A DNA stretch of 6,220 bases, from contig SWDL01000218.1 of NCBI GenBank assembly GCA_005116795.1, positions 1-6,220 of the forward strand, given 5' to 3'. Every line of letters starts with the position of its first letter. The stretch's first letter is position 1. This document shows, piece by piece, positions 1-5,763 of this stretch. Origin of the DNA: Nitrospira sp. GTDB taxonomy: Bacteria > Nitrospirota > Nitrospiria > Nitrospirales > Nitrospiraceae. A program made the translations under genes and the position numbers. The notes beneath the pieces are model-generated. The model had not been told where the DNA came from, made no database searches, and saw nothing but the letters and a program-made list of their open reading frames with translations.

Positions 1-8
1 TCCACCGC

Positions 9-860
9 TCACAGTTCGTGATTGTCAGGATCGCAAGCCCACTCGCTGAATCGCGGGAGCGGGAACGAGAGCAGCGCCTGAATCTTCGCGGAGTTCAACG
101 AGGCATCGGCCGCCCGCGGGCCTCCCTGGAAGTGCGTGACGGAGCCTGCATTGATCTGAGGATGCAGCTCCGGCCGGACCGCCGAGAGTAGTCGGCCGAT
201 CTCCCAGCGCGAGAGCCGCTCGGCGCCCGCCAGGTGATAGACCCCGGGACGATTCAGTTGCGCCACCTCCCAGACAGCCCGCGCCGTCGCGCTCGCCGGA
301 ATCGGACAGCGGTACTCGTCGGTGAACAGCGTGAGGGTCTGTCCGGCCTCCAGCGCCCGCCTGGTCTCTTCAACAAAGCTGCGATCGCCGGTCGGAGAGC
401 GGCCCGCGGTCAGTGACGTCCGAAGAACGGTGTGCCTCGGATTGGCGAGCACTCGTCGCTCCGCTGCGACTTTGGTCTCGCCATAGATACTGATCGGGCT
501 GACCGGATCCGTTTCTACATAGTGTCCCTGCGTGCCGTCGAAGACCAGGTCGGAGGAGAAAAAGATCAACGGAATATCATGCGCGAGATCGGCCAGGCAG
601 GCCGTAGCATCGACATTGACGCGTCTGGCCAGCGCCGGGTCTTGTTGACACTGCGTCGTCTTGCTGATCGCGGCGCAGTGGATGACGAGAGTGGGCTGAA
701 GGGTCTTAAACGTCCGCCGGACCGCCTGGGCATCCGTCAGGTCCAGATCTCGGTGAGACAGTCCGTAGACCGTCCATTCGGGGGCCGCCGTGGCGGCAGC
801 CCTCACGAGGTACGAGCCGATCAGCCCGCCGGCGCCGGTGATCAACGCAACCGGTGTCAT
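9..860 (-). CDS. RmlD-like SDR family NAD(P)-dependent reductase
   Basis: This 283-residue protein belongs to the extended short-chain dehydrogenase/reductase superfamily, closest in pattern to dTDP-4-dehydrorhamnose reductase (RmlD) and the related MAT2B-type proteins. The N-terminal Rossmann motif is TGAGGLIG at residues 8-15. An acidic strand end (RDLDLTD, 37-43) follows, then the CAA segment at 62-64, FSSDLVFDG at 101-109 and the catalytic pair Tyr126/Lys130 in YGETK. The length is close to the roughly 290 residues usual for RmlD. The substrate side (TDEYRCPIPAS, 180-190) differs from classical RmlD, so the sugar or other substrate is uncertain. The ATG (complement of 858-860) has a GGAG at 867-870 on the minus strand six bases upstream, which supports this start. 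The stop is TGA at 9-11. It is divergent from the rest of the window and no other rhamnose-pathway gene is visible. The family is certain; the specific reaction is not. Confidence 0.88.
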   Translation of the reverse strand: MTPVALITGAGGLIGSYLVRAAATAAPEWTVYGLSHRDLDLTDAQAVRRTFKTLQPTLVIHCAAISKTTQCQQDPALARRVNVDATACLADLAHDIPLIFFSSDLVFDGTQGHYVETDPVSPISIYGETKVAAERRVLANPRHTVLRTSLTAGRSPTGDRSFVEETRRALEAGQTLTLFTDEYRCPIPASATARAVWEVAQLNRPGVYHLAGAERLSRWEIGRLLSAVRPELHPQINAGSVTHFQGGPRAADASLNSAKIQALLSFPLPRFSEWACDPDNHEL

Positions 861-866
861 CGGCTG

Positions 867-870
867 CTCC
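867..870 (-). promoter_or_regulatory. Ribosome binding site of the reductase gene
   Basis: On the minus strand GGAG lies six bases before the ATG whose complement is at 858-860. It decides the start of the reductase gene. Confidence 0.65.
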
Positions 871-876
871 AGGGTC

Positions 877-896
877 CTCTCCCCAGGTGTGGAGAG
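877..896 (-). promoter_or_regulatory. Hairpin in the leader of the reductase gene
   Basis: CTCTCC (877-882) and GGAGAG (891-896) are perfect inverted repeats separated by eight bases. In a minus-strand transcript this forms a 6-bp stem ending seven bases upstream of the Shine-Dalgarno. It could modulate initiation or be chance. No T-run follows on either strand, so it is not a rho-independent terminator. Confidence 0.25.
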
Positions 897-1135
897 TCGG
901 AAGCAGAAGCCCCGTGTTCGAACATCATCATCGTCGTGGCGAACTCATCCAGCATACGACTCCCAGCCTACGGAAGTCCTCCTAATCGCGTCAATGCTCC
1001 CCGTCGGCGTTTCCCCGGCCTCCCACATCCTGCTGATCGGCATACCGGTGACGGTCGATCTCAATATCTGCGGGCTCGAAGCAGGAAATGATCCGAACGA
1101 CGGAGGGAAAGAATACGGTCACGCTGGAAGTGTTC

Positions 1136-1200
1136 GAAGCGCTTCAGACCTAACAGGCTGCGGAACGCCCATCTCGCGCGGGCCACGGGTGAAATCGACC
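1136..1200. repeat. Possible degenerate intergenic repeat element
   Basis: The 10-bp palindrome GAAGCGCTTC (1136-1145) is followed by AGACCTAACAGGCTGCGGAA (1146-1165) and a GC-rich stretch. From memory, motifs built on AACAGGCTGC(T/G)GAAAA recur between genes in Nitrospira and some other GC-rich bacteria. Here the A-run after CTGCGGAA is lost, so this would be a decayed copy. There is no second copy in the window, and the assignment rests on recalled similarity only. Confidence 0.25.
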
Positions 1201-1266
1201 AGATGCCATAGCGCGTTGCGCGAGCGGTCTGCATGCCGACATGATGATGCGTGAGAGGGATCGCAA

Positions 1267-1295
1267 TTGACGATGTGGAAGAGGTTGTGTATAAC
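1267..1295 (+). promoter_or_regulatory. Sigma70-type promoter for the DHS-like gene
   Basis: TTGACG (1267-1272) matches the -35 consensus at five of six positions. After a 17-base spacer, TATAAC (1290-1295) matches the -10 consensus at five of six. Transcription would start near 1302, giving a leader of about 40 bases before the ATG at 1343. This is the best promoter in the window, and it sits just where the plus-strand gene series begins. It may also serve the downstream release-factor-like gene. Confidence 0.6.
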
Positions 1296-1329
1296 TGTCG
1301 GAGTGTCGGGCCTCGCATTTCTCCTCACT

Positions 1330-1333
1330 AGGA
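1330..1333 (+). promoter_or_regulatory. Ribosome binding site of the DHS-like gene
   Basis: AGGA lies nine bases before the ATG at 1343. The spacing is slightly long but acceptable, and it supports this start. Confidence 0.5.
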
Positions 1334-1342
1334 ACCTCCCGG

Positions 1343-2382
1343 ATGCACGCACGAGAGTTCCATGACGGTGCAAAAGACGGACTGGAACCGCTCGAGCCGT
1401 TAGATCCCACGGCGATCACATCGTTCTCAGGGCTTCTGGAGGCGATGCGCAAGACCGCCTTCGGCGGCCGCCGACTCGGCGAAGCCTACGGCGTGCTCAA
1501 GGCCATGTGCAACGACCCGGACTGCTTTGTGGTCATGACCCTGTCGGGCGCCATGACGATCGCCAAGATGGGCAAGATCGTCAGCACGATGGTGGATCGG
1601 GGCTGGGTCAACGCCATCGCCATGACCCGTCGATGGGCGATGAGGAACTCTTCCGGAAAGGGTACAACCGCGTGTATGACACGCTGGAAATGGAAGCGAA
1701 TTTGAACTACGTCGAGTACGTGGTGGCGCAGACCATGAAGCGGATGGCGCCCGACGCGACACTCTCCTCCGAATTGCTCACGCAAGAACTCGGGAAGACC
1801 TTGGCCGATGACTATGACGGCGTCGGCATTCTGAAGAGCGCCTATCAGATGGGTGTGCCGGTCTACATCCCGGCCTTCACCGACTCGGAAATGGGCCTGG
1901 ACGTGGGCACGTGGGCGATGAGCCAGACGATCGATCGGGCCCGGGGGAAGGCAAAGGACAATGTGCTGGATCTGTTGCGGATTCTGCACCAGGCGACGCC
2001 GACGTACAATCCCTATCTCGACCTCAATAGCTACACCGATCGCATTCTGGCGGCGAAACGGCTGGGGATCTTCACCATCGGCGGGGGGGTGCCGCGCAAC
2101 TGGGCTCAGCAAGTGGCGCCCTATGTCGAGATCAGCAACGTGCGACTCGGTCTGAGTGTGCCGCCGCCGCGTTTCCAATACGGGGTCAGGATCTGTCCGG
2201 AGCCGGACTACTGGGGCGGCTTGAGCGGATGCACCTATCAGGAAGGCATTTCCTGGGGCAAGTTCGTGACGCCGGATGAAGGGGGCCGATTTGCCGAAGT
2301 GTTGAGTGATGCGACCGTCGTCTGGCCCCTCCTCATGATGGGGCTCCTCGAACAGGTTCCGGCCAAGAAGAAGCTGGCCTAG
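1343..2382 (+). pseudogene. Deoxyhypusine synthase-like protein, broken by internal deletion and frame change
   Basis: The gene belongs to the NAD-dependent deoxyhypusine synthase (DHS) family. In eukaryotes and archaea DHS moves the aminobutyl group of spermidine onto a lysine of eIF5A. Bacteria lack eIF5A, and their DHS-like proteins are regarded as homospermidine synthases or related polyamine enzymes. The first part reads from ATG 1343 to about 1618 (92 residues, with TLSGAMTIAKMGKIV at 66-80). The second part continues in another frame from about 1621 to the TAG at 2380-2382 (253 residues). It holds DPSMGDEELF, GYNRVYDTLEMEANLN, GVPVYIPAFTDSEMG, FTIGGGVPRNW and ISWGK, whose Lys codon (2260-2262) corresponds to the catalytic lysine of human DHS. 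About 21 residues usually found between these parts, including the STGA/TTAGG-type NAD-binding segment, are missing. The visible 345 residues plus these give about 366, a normal length. The first frame otherwise runs to an unrelated stop at 1705. As written the gene cannot make an active enzyme; a sequence error is the alternative. Confidence 0.85.
1612..1623 (+). repeat. Tandem hexamer CGCCAT x2 at the deletion junction
   Basis: CGCCAT occurs twice back to back at 1612-1617 and 1618-1623. It sits exactly where the DHS-like coding sequence jumps from one frame to the other and about 61 bases appear to be missing. Short direct repeats are typical end points of slippage deletions and also of assembly errors. 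Confidence 0.6.
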
Positions 2383-2470
2383 CCCTGCGCGTCTCCTCGG
2401 AATTCCACATGGAGGCCGAGATCCTGTCGGACAGTGTCAGCCGCGAGCGTTCATTCACCTCGTCCCGCTC

Positions 2471-2842
2471 ATGACGGCTCCGATTCGGACACAGCCGCCC
2501 CCCTATCACACGGACCGATCCGTGCTGGAACAGGAGGTCGAGGTCGAGACGTACAAGGCCAGTGGGCCCGGCGGACAGCATCGCAACGTGACGGAATCGG
2601 CGGTCCGCTTGGTGCACCTGCCCTCCGGGGTGCGGGTGGTGTCGGCCGATTCCCGCTCTCAGCACCAGAACCGGGAGCGAGCCTTTGAGCGGCTGATCGA
2701 GAAGCTCACGAGGCTGAACCAGGTGCCGCGTCGTCGCGTGCCGACGCGCGTCCCACGCGGGGTGCGGGAACGGCGCATTCAGGACAAGCAACGACGGCGG
2801 TCCACCAAGTCGTTGAGAGGACGCGTCCGAGATGACGGGTGA
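2471..2842 (+). CDS. Stand-alone GGQ-domain peptide chain release factor-like protein
   Basis: A 123-residue protein with an RF-1-type peptidyl-tRNA hydrolase domain but none of the codon-recognition domains of RF1 or RF2. The catalytic loop is SGPGGQHRN at residues 31-39, with the GGQ at 34-36. It is followed by TESAVRLVHLPSGVRVV (41-57) and the SRSQHQNRERA segment (61-71), all typical of the family. The C-terminal part from about residue 87 is very basic (runs such as PRRRVPTR and KQRRRSTK). This resembles the tail that ArfB (YaeJ) and ICT1 insert into the empty mRNA channel. The likely role is hydrolysis of peptidyl-tRNA on stalled ribosomes or peptides, in the cytosol. It starts 88 bases after the DHS-like gene. 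No clear Shine-Dalgarno precedes ATG 2471, and no ATG or GTG lies upstream in frame back to that gene. It is not full-length RF2 or a fragment of it, because the basic tail and short N-terminus form a complete small protein. Confidence 0.8.
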   Translation: MTAPIRTQPPPYHTDRSVLEQEVEVETYKASGPGGQHRNVTESAVRLVHLPSGVRVVSADSRSQHQNRERAFERLIEKLTRLNQVPRRRVPTRVPRGVRERRIQDKQRRRSTKSLRGRVRDDG

Positions 2843-2982
2843 CCCAACAATACTGTATCATGGGCGCTATCCGATCTTGCGTGGGTGCTCGCAGTCCGGC
2901 GAGACGGCCCGCTCGTCGGCGCCACGATTCCGGAAGAGCGAGGAAATGGACGGCACACGATGACCACGCGGAGGCCACGTTC

Positions 2983-2987
2983 GGGAA
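2983..2987 (+). promoter_or_regulatory. Ribosome binding site choosing the DsbA-like start
   Basis: GGGAA sits about six bases before ATG 2993. With the signal peptide beginning exactly at that ATG, it favours this start. A GGAGG at 2970-2974 lies too far upstream of 2993 and too late to serve ATG 2960. Confidence 0.4.
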
Positions 2988-2992
2988 CGTTC

Positions 2993-3649
2993 ATGAAAAA
3001 GCTGGGGCGGCTCCTGTCGATGTGCCTGTTACCCGCCGCTCTGTTCATGGGAGCCTCCGGCCTCGCGGGGGAGTTGCCGAAGGATTTCGACCGCGATGAC
3101 GGTCGGACACGCGGGAATGCCGCCGCGCCGCTCACCTTGATCGAGTATTCCGATTTCACCTGTGGCTATTGCCTCAAGTTTTTCAAAGAGACCTGGCCTC
3201 GCCTGAAGGCGAAGTACGTGGACACGGGCAAGCTGCGGTTCATCTATCGGGACTTCCCGCGCGGCAACGGCGGCCTCATGGTGGAGGCGGCCGTGGCGGC
3301 CCGCTGCGCCGGTGAGCAAGGCAAGTATTGGGACATGCACGATCATCTATTTGCGAAATCAGGCGAATATGGCGCCGGTGATTTTCCCGCCTATGGCCGT
3401 GCGCTGGGTCTCAACGGCGCCGTCTTCTCCTCTTGCCTCAAGACGGCGAAGTACAAAGACGTGATTTTCCGTGATCGGGACGAGGGGAATGAGATCGGGT
3501 TCCGGGGGACGCCTGGATTCGTTTTGATGCGGAGCAAGCGCGCAGAGGGCGAGACACCGATCGGGATTCCCGGCGCCCTCCCCTATGAGGTCTTTGAAGA
3601 GGAGATTGATCGCCTCTTGACGAACGTGCCGTCGAAAGGGAAAGGTTGA
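2993..3649 (+). CDS. Exported DsbA-family thiol-disulfide oxidoreductase
   Basis: From ATG 2993 the protein has 218 residues. Residues 1-25 form a signal peptide: MKK, a hydrophobic core rich in Leu, Ala and Met, and a likely signal peptidase site after Ala25 (GLA/GE). A thioredoxin fold of the DsbA/Thioredoxin_4 type follows. LTLIEYSDFTCGYC (47-60) contains the redox pair Cys57-Gly-Tyr-Cys60, RFIYRDFP is at 82-89, a helical insertion holds KYWDMHDHLF (111-120), and GTPGFVL (172-178) carries the cis-proline Pro174. It would form or shuffle disulfides in exported proteins in the periplasm. Two further cysteines (Cys105, Cys148) lie in the helical domain. GGGAA-type purines at 2983-2987 precede the chosen start by about six bases. 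An alternative ATG at 2960 would add 11 basic residues ahead of the signal peptide, and a GTG at 2885 is unlikely. No DsbB-like membrane partner is nearby, so substrate and redox partner are unknown. Confidence 0.85.
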   Translation: MKKLGRLLSMCLLPAALFMGASGLAGELPKDFDRDDGRTRGNAAAPLTLIEYSDFTCGYCLKFFKETWPRLKAKYVDTGKLRFIYRDFPRGNGGLMVEAAVAARCAGEQGKYWDMHDHLFAKSGEYGAGDFPAYGRALGLNGAVFSSCLKTAKYKDVIFRDRDEGNEIGFRGTPGFVLMRSKRAEGETPIGIPGALPYEVFEEEIDRLLTNVPSKGKG

Positions 3650-3674
3650 TATCACAGGCTTGAGGGCCTATGCT
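3646..3674 (+). promoter_or_regulatory. Putative sigma70-type promoter for the zinc-ribbon and aldehyde dehydrogenase genes
   Basis: TTGATA (3646-3651, five of six matches to TTGACA) overlaps the stop codon of the DsbA-like gene. After 17 bases TATGCT (3669-3674) matches four of six positions of TATAAT. It would give a leader of about 110 bases before ATG 3790. Sequence match only. Confidence 0.4.
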
Positions 3675-3789
3675 AGCGAATGACTGATGGCTCGACGCAG
3701 ACGGTGGTCAGCCTGACGACGCGACCGCACATTCATCTTGCCTGAGATCCGAGGCGACGTGCCGACAGCGCCTCACGAAGAAGGGACGT

Positions 3790-4077
3790 ATGTCACAGCA
3801 ACAGCAATTTTGGCCTGTCGAATTCCAAGCCGGAGAGCCCGACCTGTGGGTCTGCCTGTCATGTCTCACTGAAGTCTATCGGCGGAAAGTGCCGATGCCG
3901 GATTGTCCCTCATGCCACGGGGTCTCCACCTTCGAGCCCTTCGCGCTGGAGGCGATCCGGGATTGGGGCACGGAAGAGTTGATCGCAAAAGCCGTGTCCG
4001 CATCCTCAGAGCCGGACCCTCAGCCGGTCGAGGCCCTCACTCCGGCCGGCATCCCGTCGGCAGAACCATCCGTCTAA
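3790..4077 (+). CDS. Small zinc-ribbon protein of unknown function
   Basis: A 95-residue protein that I do not recognise as a named family. A CxxC pair at Cys22/Cys25 (WVCLSCL) and another at Cys39/Cys42 (DCPSCHG), 13 residues apart, form a classic four-cysteine zinc ribbon, similar to rubredoxin-like or zinc-ribbon modules. The N-terminus (QFWPVEFQAGEPDLW) is acidic and aromatic. Residues 53-68 look helical (LEAIRDWGTEELIAKA), and the last 25 residues are a Pro/Glu-rich, probably disordered tail. There is no signal peptide or membrane segment, so it should be cytosolic. AAGGGA at 3781-3786 just before the ATG is a good Shine-Dalgarno. The next gene, an aldehyde dehydrogenase, starts only 28 bases after the stop, so the two are probably cotranscribed. 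Whether they act together is unknown. Confidence 0.75.
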   Translation: MSQQQQFWPVEFQAGEPDLWVCLSCLTEVYRRKVPMPDCPSCHGVSTFEPFALEAIRDWGTEELIAKAVSASSEPDPQPVEALTPAGIPSAEPSV

Positions 4078-4105
4078 TCGGCACCGCACTCGCAGCGAGA
4101 GCGTC

Positions 4106-5536
4106 GTGGGATCCCCCCGCCCATTTTTGATTGCCGGCGCTTGGAGGCACAGCGCCACGCGTTGTCCCGTGACCGACCCCTTTACCGGCGGGAGGGTGGC
4201 CGAGGTGTGTCAGGCCTCGGCTCAGGACATCGCCGAGGCCGTCGAGGCCTCAGTCACCGCCGCCGCGGCCATGCGAACCATGCCCGCCTATGCCAGAGCC
4301 GCGGCTCTGGCCGGCATTGCCGCGCAGCTTGAACGACGCCGCGAGGACTTCGCTCAGACCATTACGGCAGAGGCCGGCAAACCCATCACCGACGCCAGGC
4401 GGGAGGTGGGCCGCGCCATCCAGACCTTTACCCTCGCCGGGGAAGAGGCGAAACGCCTTCCAGGTGAAGTGGTGCCCCTCGATCTGACGCCCGGTAGCGA
4501 CCAGATGGTCGGCCTCACCCGTCGGGTGCCGATCGGTCCGGTCCTTGGAATCACGCCGTTCAATTTTCCTCTGAATCTCGTGGCCCACAAGGTGGCGCCC
4601 TGTCTGGCAGCCGGCAATCCCATCGTCCTGAAACCGGCTCCCCAGACGCCGCTCACGGCGCTGCTGTTGGGTGAGGTCATCTCCGCGGTCGACTTCCCCC
4701 CCGGGGCCTTCTCGGTGCTCCCCTGCGACAATGCGTCGGCAGAGGCCATGGTCCGTGATGAGCGCTTCAAGCTGGTGAGCTTCACCGGCAGCGCGGCGGT
4801 CGGCTGGATGCTGAAGGCGCGATGCGGCAAGAAACGCATCACCTTGGAATTGGGCGGCAATGCCGGGGTGATCGTCGAGCCCGATGCCGACGTGGACTTC
4901 GCGGCGACCCGCTGCGCGGTCGGCGGCTATGCCTATTCGGGCCAGACCTGCATCTCTGTCCAGCGGATTCTCGTGCACGATGAGGTCTATGACCGATTTG
5001 CCGAAACGTTTCTGGCCTGCGTGAAGGGGCTGGTGGTGGGCGATCCCCATGATGAGCGGACGGTGATCGGTCCCCTCATCAATGAGGACGCAGCTCGTCG
5101 GGTCGAAGCCTGGGTGCGGGAGGCGGTCGGCCAAGGGGCTCGCCTGCTGGCCGGTGGGACACGTCGCGGGGCTGTGGTCGAGGCGACGGTGTTGACCGAT
5201 GTGACTCCCGCGATGAAGGTCTCCTGCCGGGAGGTGTTCGGGCCGGTGGTCACGTTGGCCCGGTACCAGCAGTTCGGTGCGGCCGTGGCCGCGCTCAACG
5301 ACTCCGACTTCGGGCTCCAAGCCGGGGTGTTCACCCAAGACGTGTCAAAGATTTTCCACGCCTATCGGTCGCTGGAGGTCGGGGCGGTGCTCGCGAATGA
5401 AATTCCGACATGGCGGGCCGACCAGATGCCCTATGGAGGCGTAAAAGACTCCGGTCTCGGACGCGAAGGCGTGCGGTACGCCATGGAAGACATGACTGAA
5501 CTCAAGCTCCTGGTCTTGAACCTCACGCAGCCGTAG
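4106..5536 (+). CDS. NAD(P)-dependent aldehyde dehydrogenase
   Basis: A 476-residue member of the aldehyde dehydrogenase superfamily, which oxidises an aldehyde to its acid with NAD or NADP in the cytosol. The key parts are intact and in order: TPFNFPLN with Asn153, IVLKPAPQTPL with the cofactor-contacting Lys176, FTGSAAVG (226-233), LELGGN with the general base Glu248, SGQTC with the nucleophile Cys282, EVFGP (377-381) and MPYGGVKDSGLGREG (441-455). The length is normal. The start is GTG 4106; no other start lies upstream in frame, and the protein then begins with the family-typical FLIAGAW...DPFTG region. The Shine-Dalgarno is weak (GAGAG, 4097-4101). The pattern resembles the lactaldehyde / non-phosphorylating glyceraldehyde-3-phosphate dehydrogenase group, but substrate cannot be read from sequence. 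Oxidation of an aminoaldehyde from polyamine breakdown is possible given the neighbouring arginine decarboxylase, but this is a guess from context. It follows the zinc-ribbon gene by 28 bases. Confidence 0.9.
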   Translation: MGSPRPFLIAGAWRHSATRCPVTDPFTGGRVAEVCQASAQDIAEAVEASVTAAAAMRTMPAYARAAALAGIAAQLERRREDFAQTITAEAGKPITDARREVGRAIQTFTLAGEEAKRLPGEVVPLDLTPGSDQMVGLTRRVPIGPVLGITPFNFPLNLVAHKVAPCLAAGNPIVLKPAPQTPLTALLLGEVISAVDFPPGAFSVLPCDNASAEAMVRDERFKLVSFTGSAAVGWMLKARCGKKRITLELGGNAGVIVEPDADVDFAATRCAVGGYAYSGQTCISVQRILVHDEVYDRFAETFLACVKGLVVGDPHDERTVIGPLINEDAARRVEAWVREAVGQGARLLAGGTRRGAVVEATVLTDVTPAMKVSCREVFGPVVTLARYQQFGAAVAALNDSDFGLQAGVFTQDVSKIFHAYRSLEVGAVLANEIPTWRADQMPYGGVKDSGLGREGVRYAMEDMTELKLLVLNLTQP

Positions 5537-5604
5537 CACCGGTTGGGGCTCCGGCTTGCTTGGTCGGTTCGCGTGCGGCAGGCCACAGGTCGCGAGATTT
5601 TCTG

Positions 5605-5633
5605 TTGCAGAACCGCCGCTAAATTGGTACAAC
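5605..5633 (+). promoter_or_regulatory. Weak candidate promoter upstream of arginine decarboxylase
   Basis: TTGCAG (5605-5610) and TACAAC (5628-5633) are 17 bases apart, in the 227-base gap before the decarboxylase. The -35 match is poor (three of six) and the -10 fair (four of six). The gap is long enough that a separate promoter is expected. It also holds a small perfect hairpin (TTCTG 5600-5604 with CAGAA 5608-5612) and the palindrome CCACGTGG (5689-5696). I see no riboswitch that I recognise. Confidence 0.25.
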
Positions 5634-5751
5634 TCCCACCCAATCACTTAGTACGTGATGAGTCATGCGTGGTGAGCGGAACGTATGACCACGTGGATTT
5701 CATCCGACTCGTCACGGGTCTGCCTGCGCTCGTCACTGAGTCACGACCCCG

Positions 5752-5758
5752 AAGGGAG
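5752..5758 (+). promoter_or_regulatory. Ribosome binding site of arginine decarboxylase
   Basis: AAGGGAG ends five bases before ATG 5764. It is the strongest Shine-Dalgarno in the window and fixes the start. Confidence 0.65.
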
Positions 5759-5763
5759 TGCCG

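Larger units (their letters stand above)
861..1342. other. Divergent intergenic region without a supportable gene
   Basis: About 480 bases separate the minus-strand reductase from the DHS-like gene. Open frames cross it on both strands, but none gives a recognisable protein, a good ribosome binding site or a natural start. It contains a 6-bp inverted repeat (877-882 with 891-896) in the reductase leader, the 10-bp palindrome TGTTCGAACA (915-924), the 10-bp palindrome GAAGCGCTTC (1136-1145), a degenerate intergenic-repeat-like motif from about 1147, and a promoter at 1267-1295. It may be decayed sequence plus the control region of two divergent genes. Confidence 0.6.

Noticed and set aside
432..1091. 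Open frame of 219 codons on the plus strand
   Set aside because: It is antisense to most of the reductase gene. The product is Arg-rich and shows no family motif, and no ribosome binding site precedes it.
1610..1640. Programmed ribosomal frameshift in the DHS-like gene
   Set aside because: A frameshift would not restore the roughly 21 missing residues of the NAD-binding region, and there is no slippery heptamer or following stem.
1343..1705. A separate 120-residue gene ending at 1705
   Set aside because: Only the first 92 residues match the DHS family. The rest is out-of-frame sequence after the deletion, so this is a truncated product and not an independent gene.
1486..2178. Open frame of 230 codons on the minus strand
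   Set aside because: It is antisense to the DHS-like gene, whose sense product is clearly conserved.
2396..2420. Hairpin CTCGG/CCGAG after the DHS-like gene as a terminator
   Set aside because: The stem is five base pairs with an internal loop, and no T-run follows. It does not qualify as a rho-independent terminator.
4250..5338. Long open frame of 362 codons on the minus strand
   Set aside because: It lies wholly antisense to the well-conserved aldehyde dehydrogenase. Its product is rich in His, Arg and Gly with no recognisable domain, a known by-product of GC-rich codon use.
5600..5612. Hairpin TTCTG-TTG-CAGAA as a terminator for the aldehyde dehydrogenase
   Set aside because: The stem is only five base pairs, is AT-rich, and no T-run follows on either strand.
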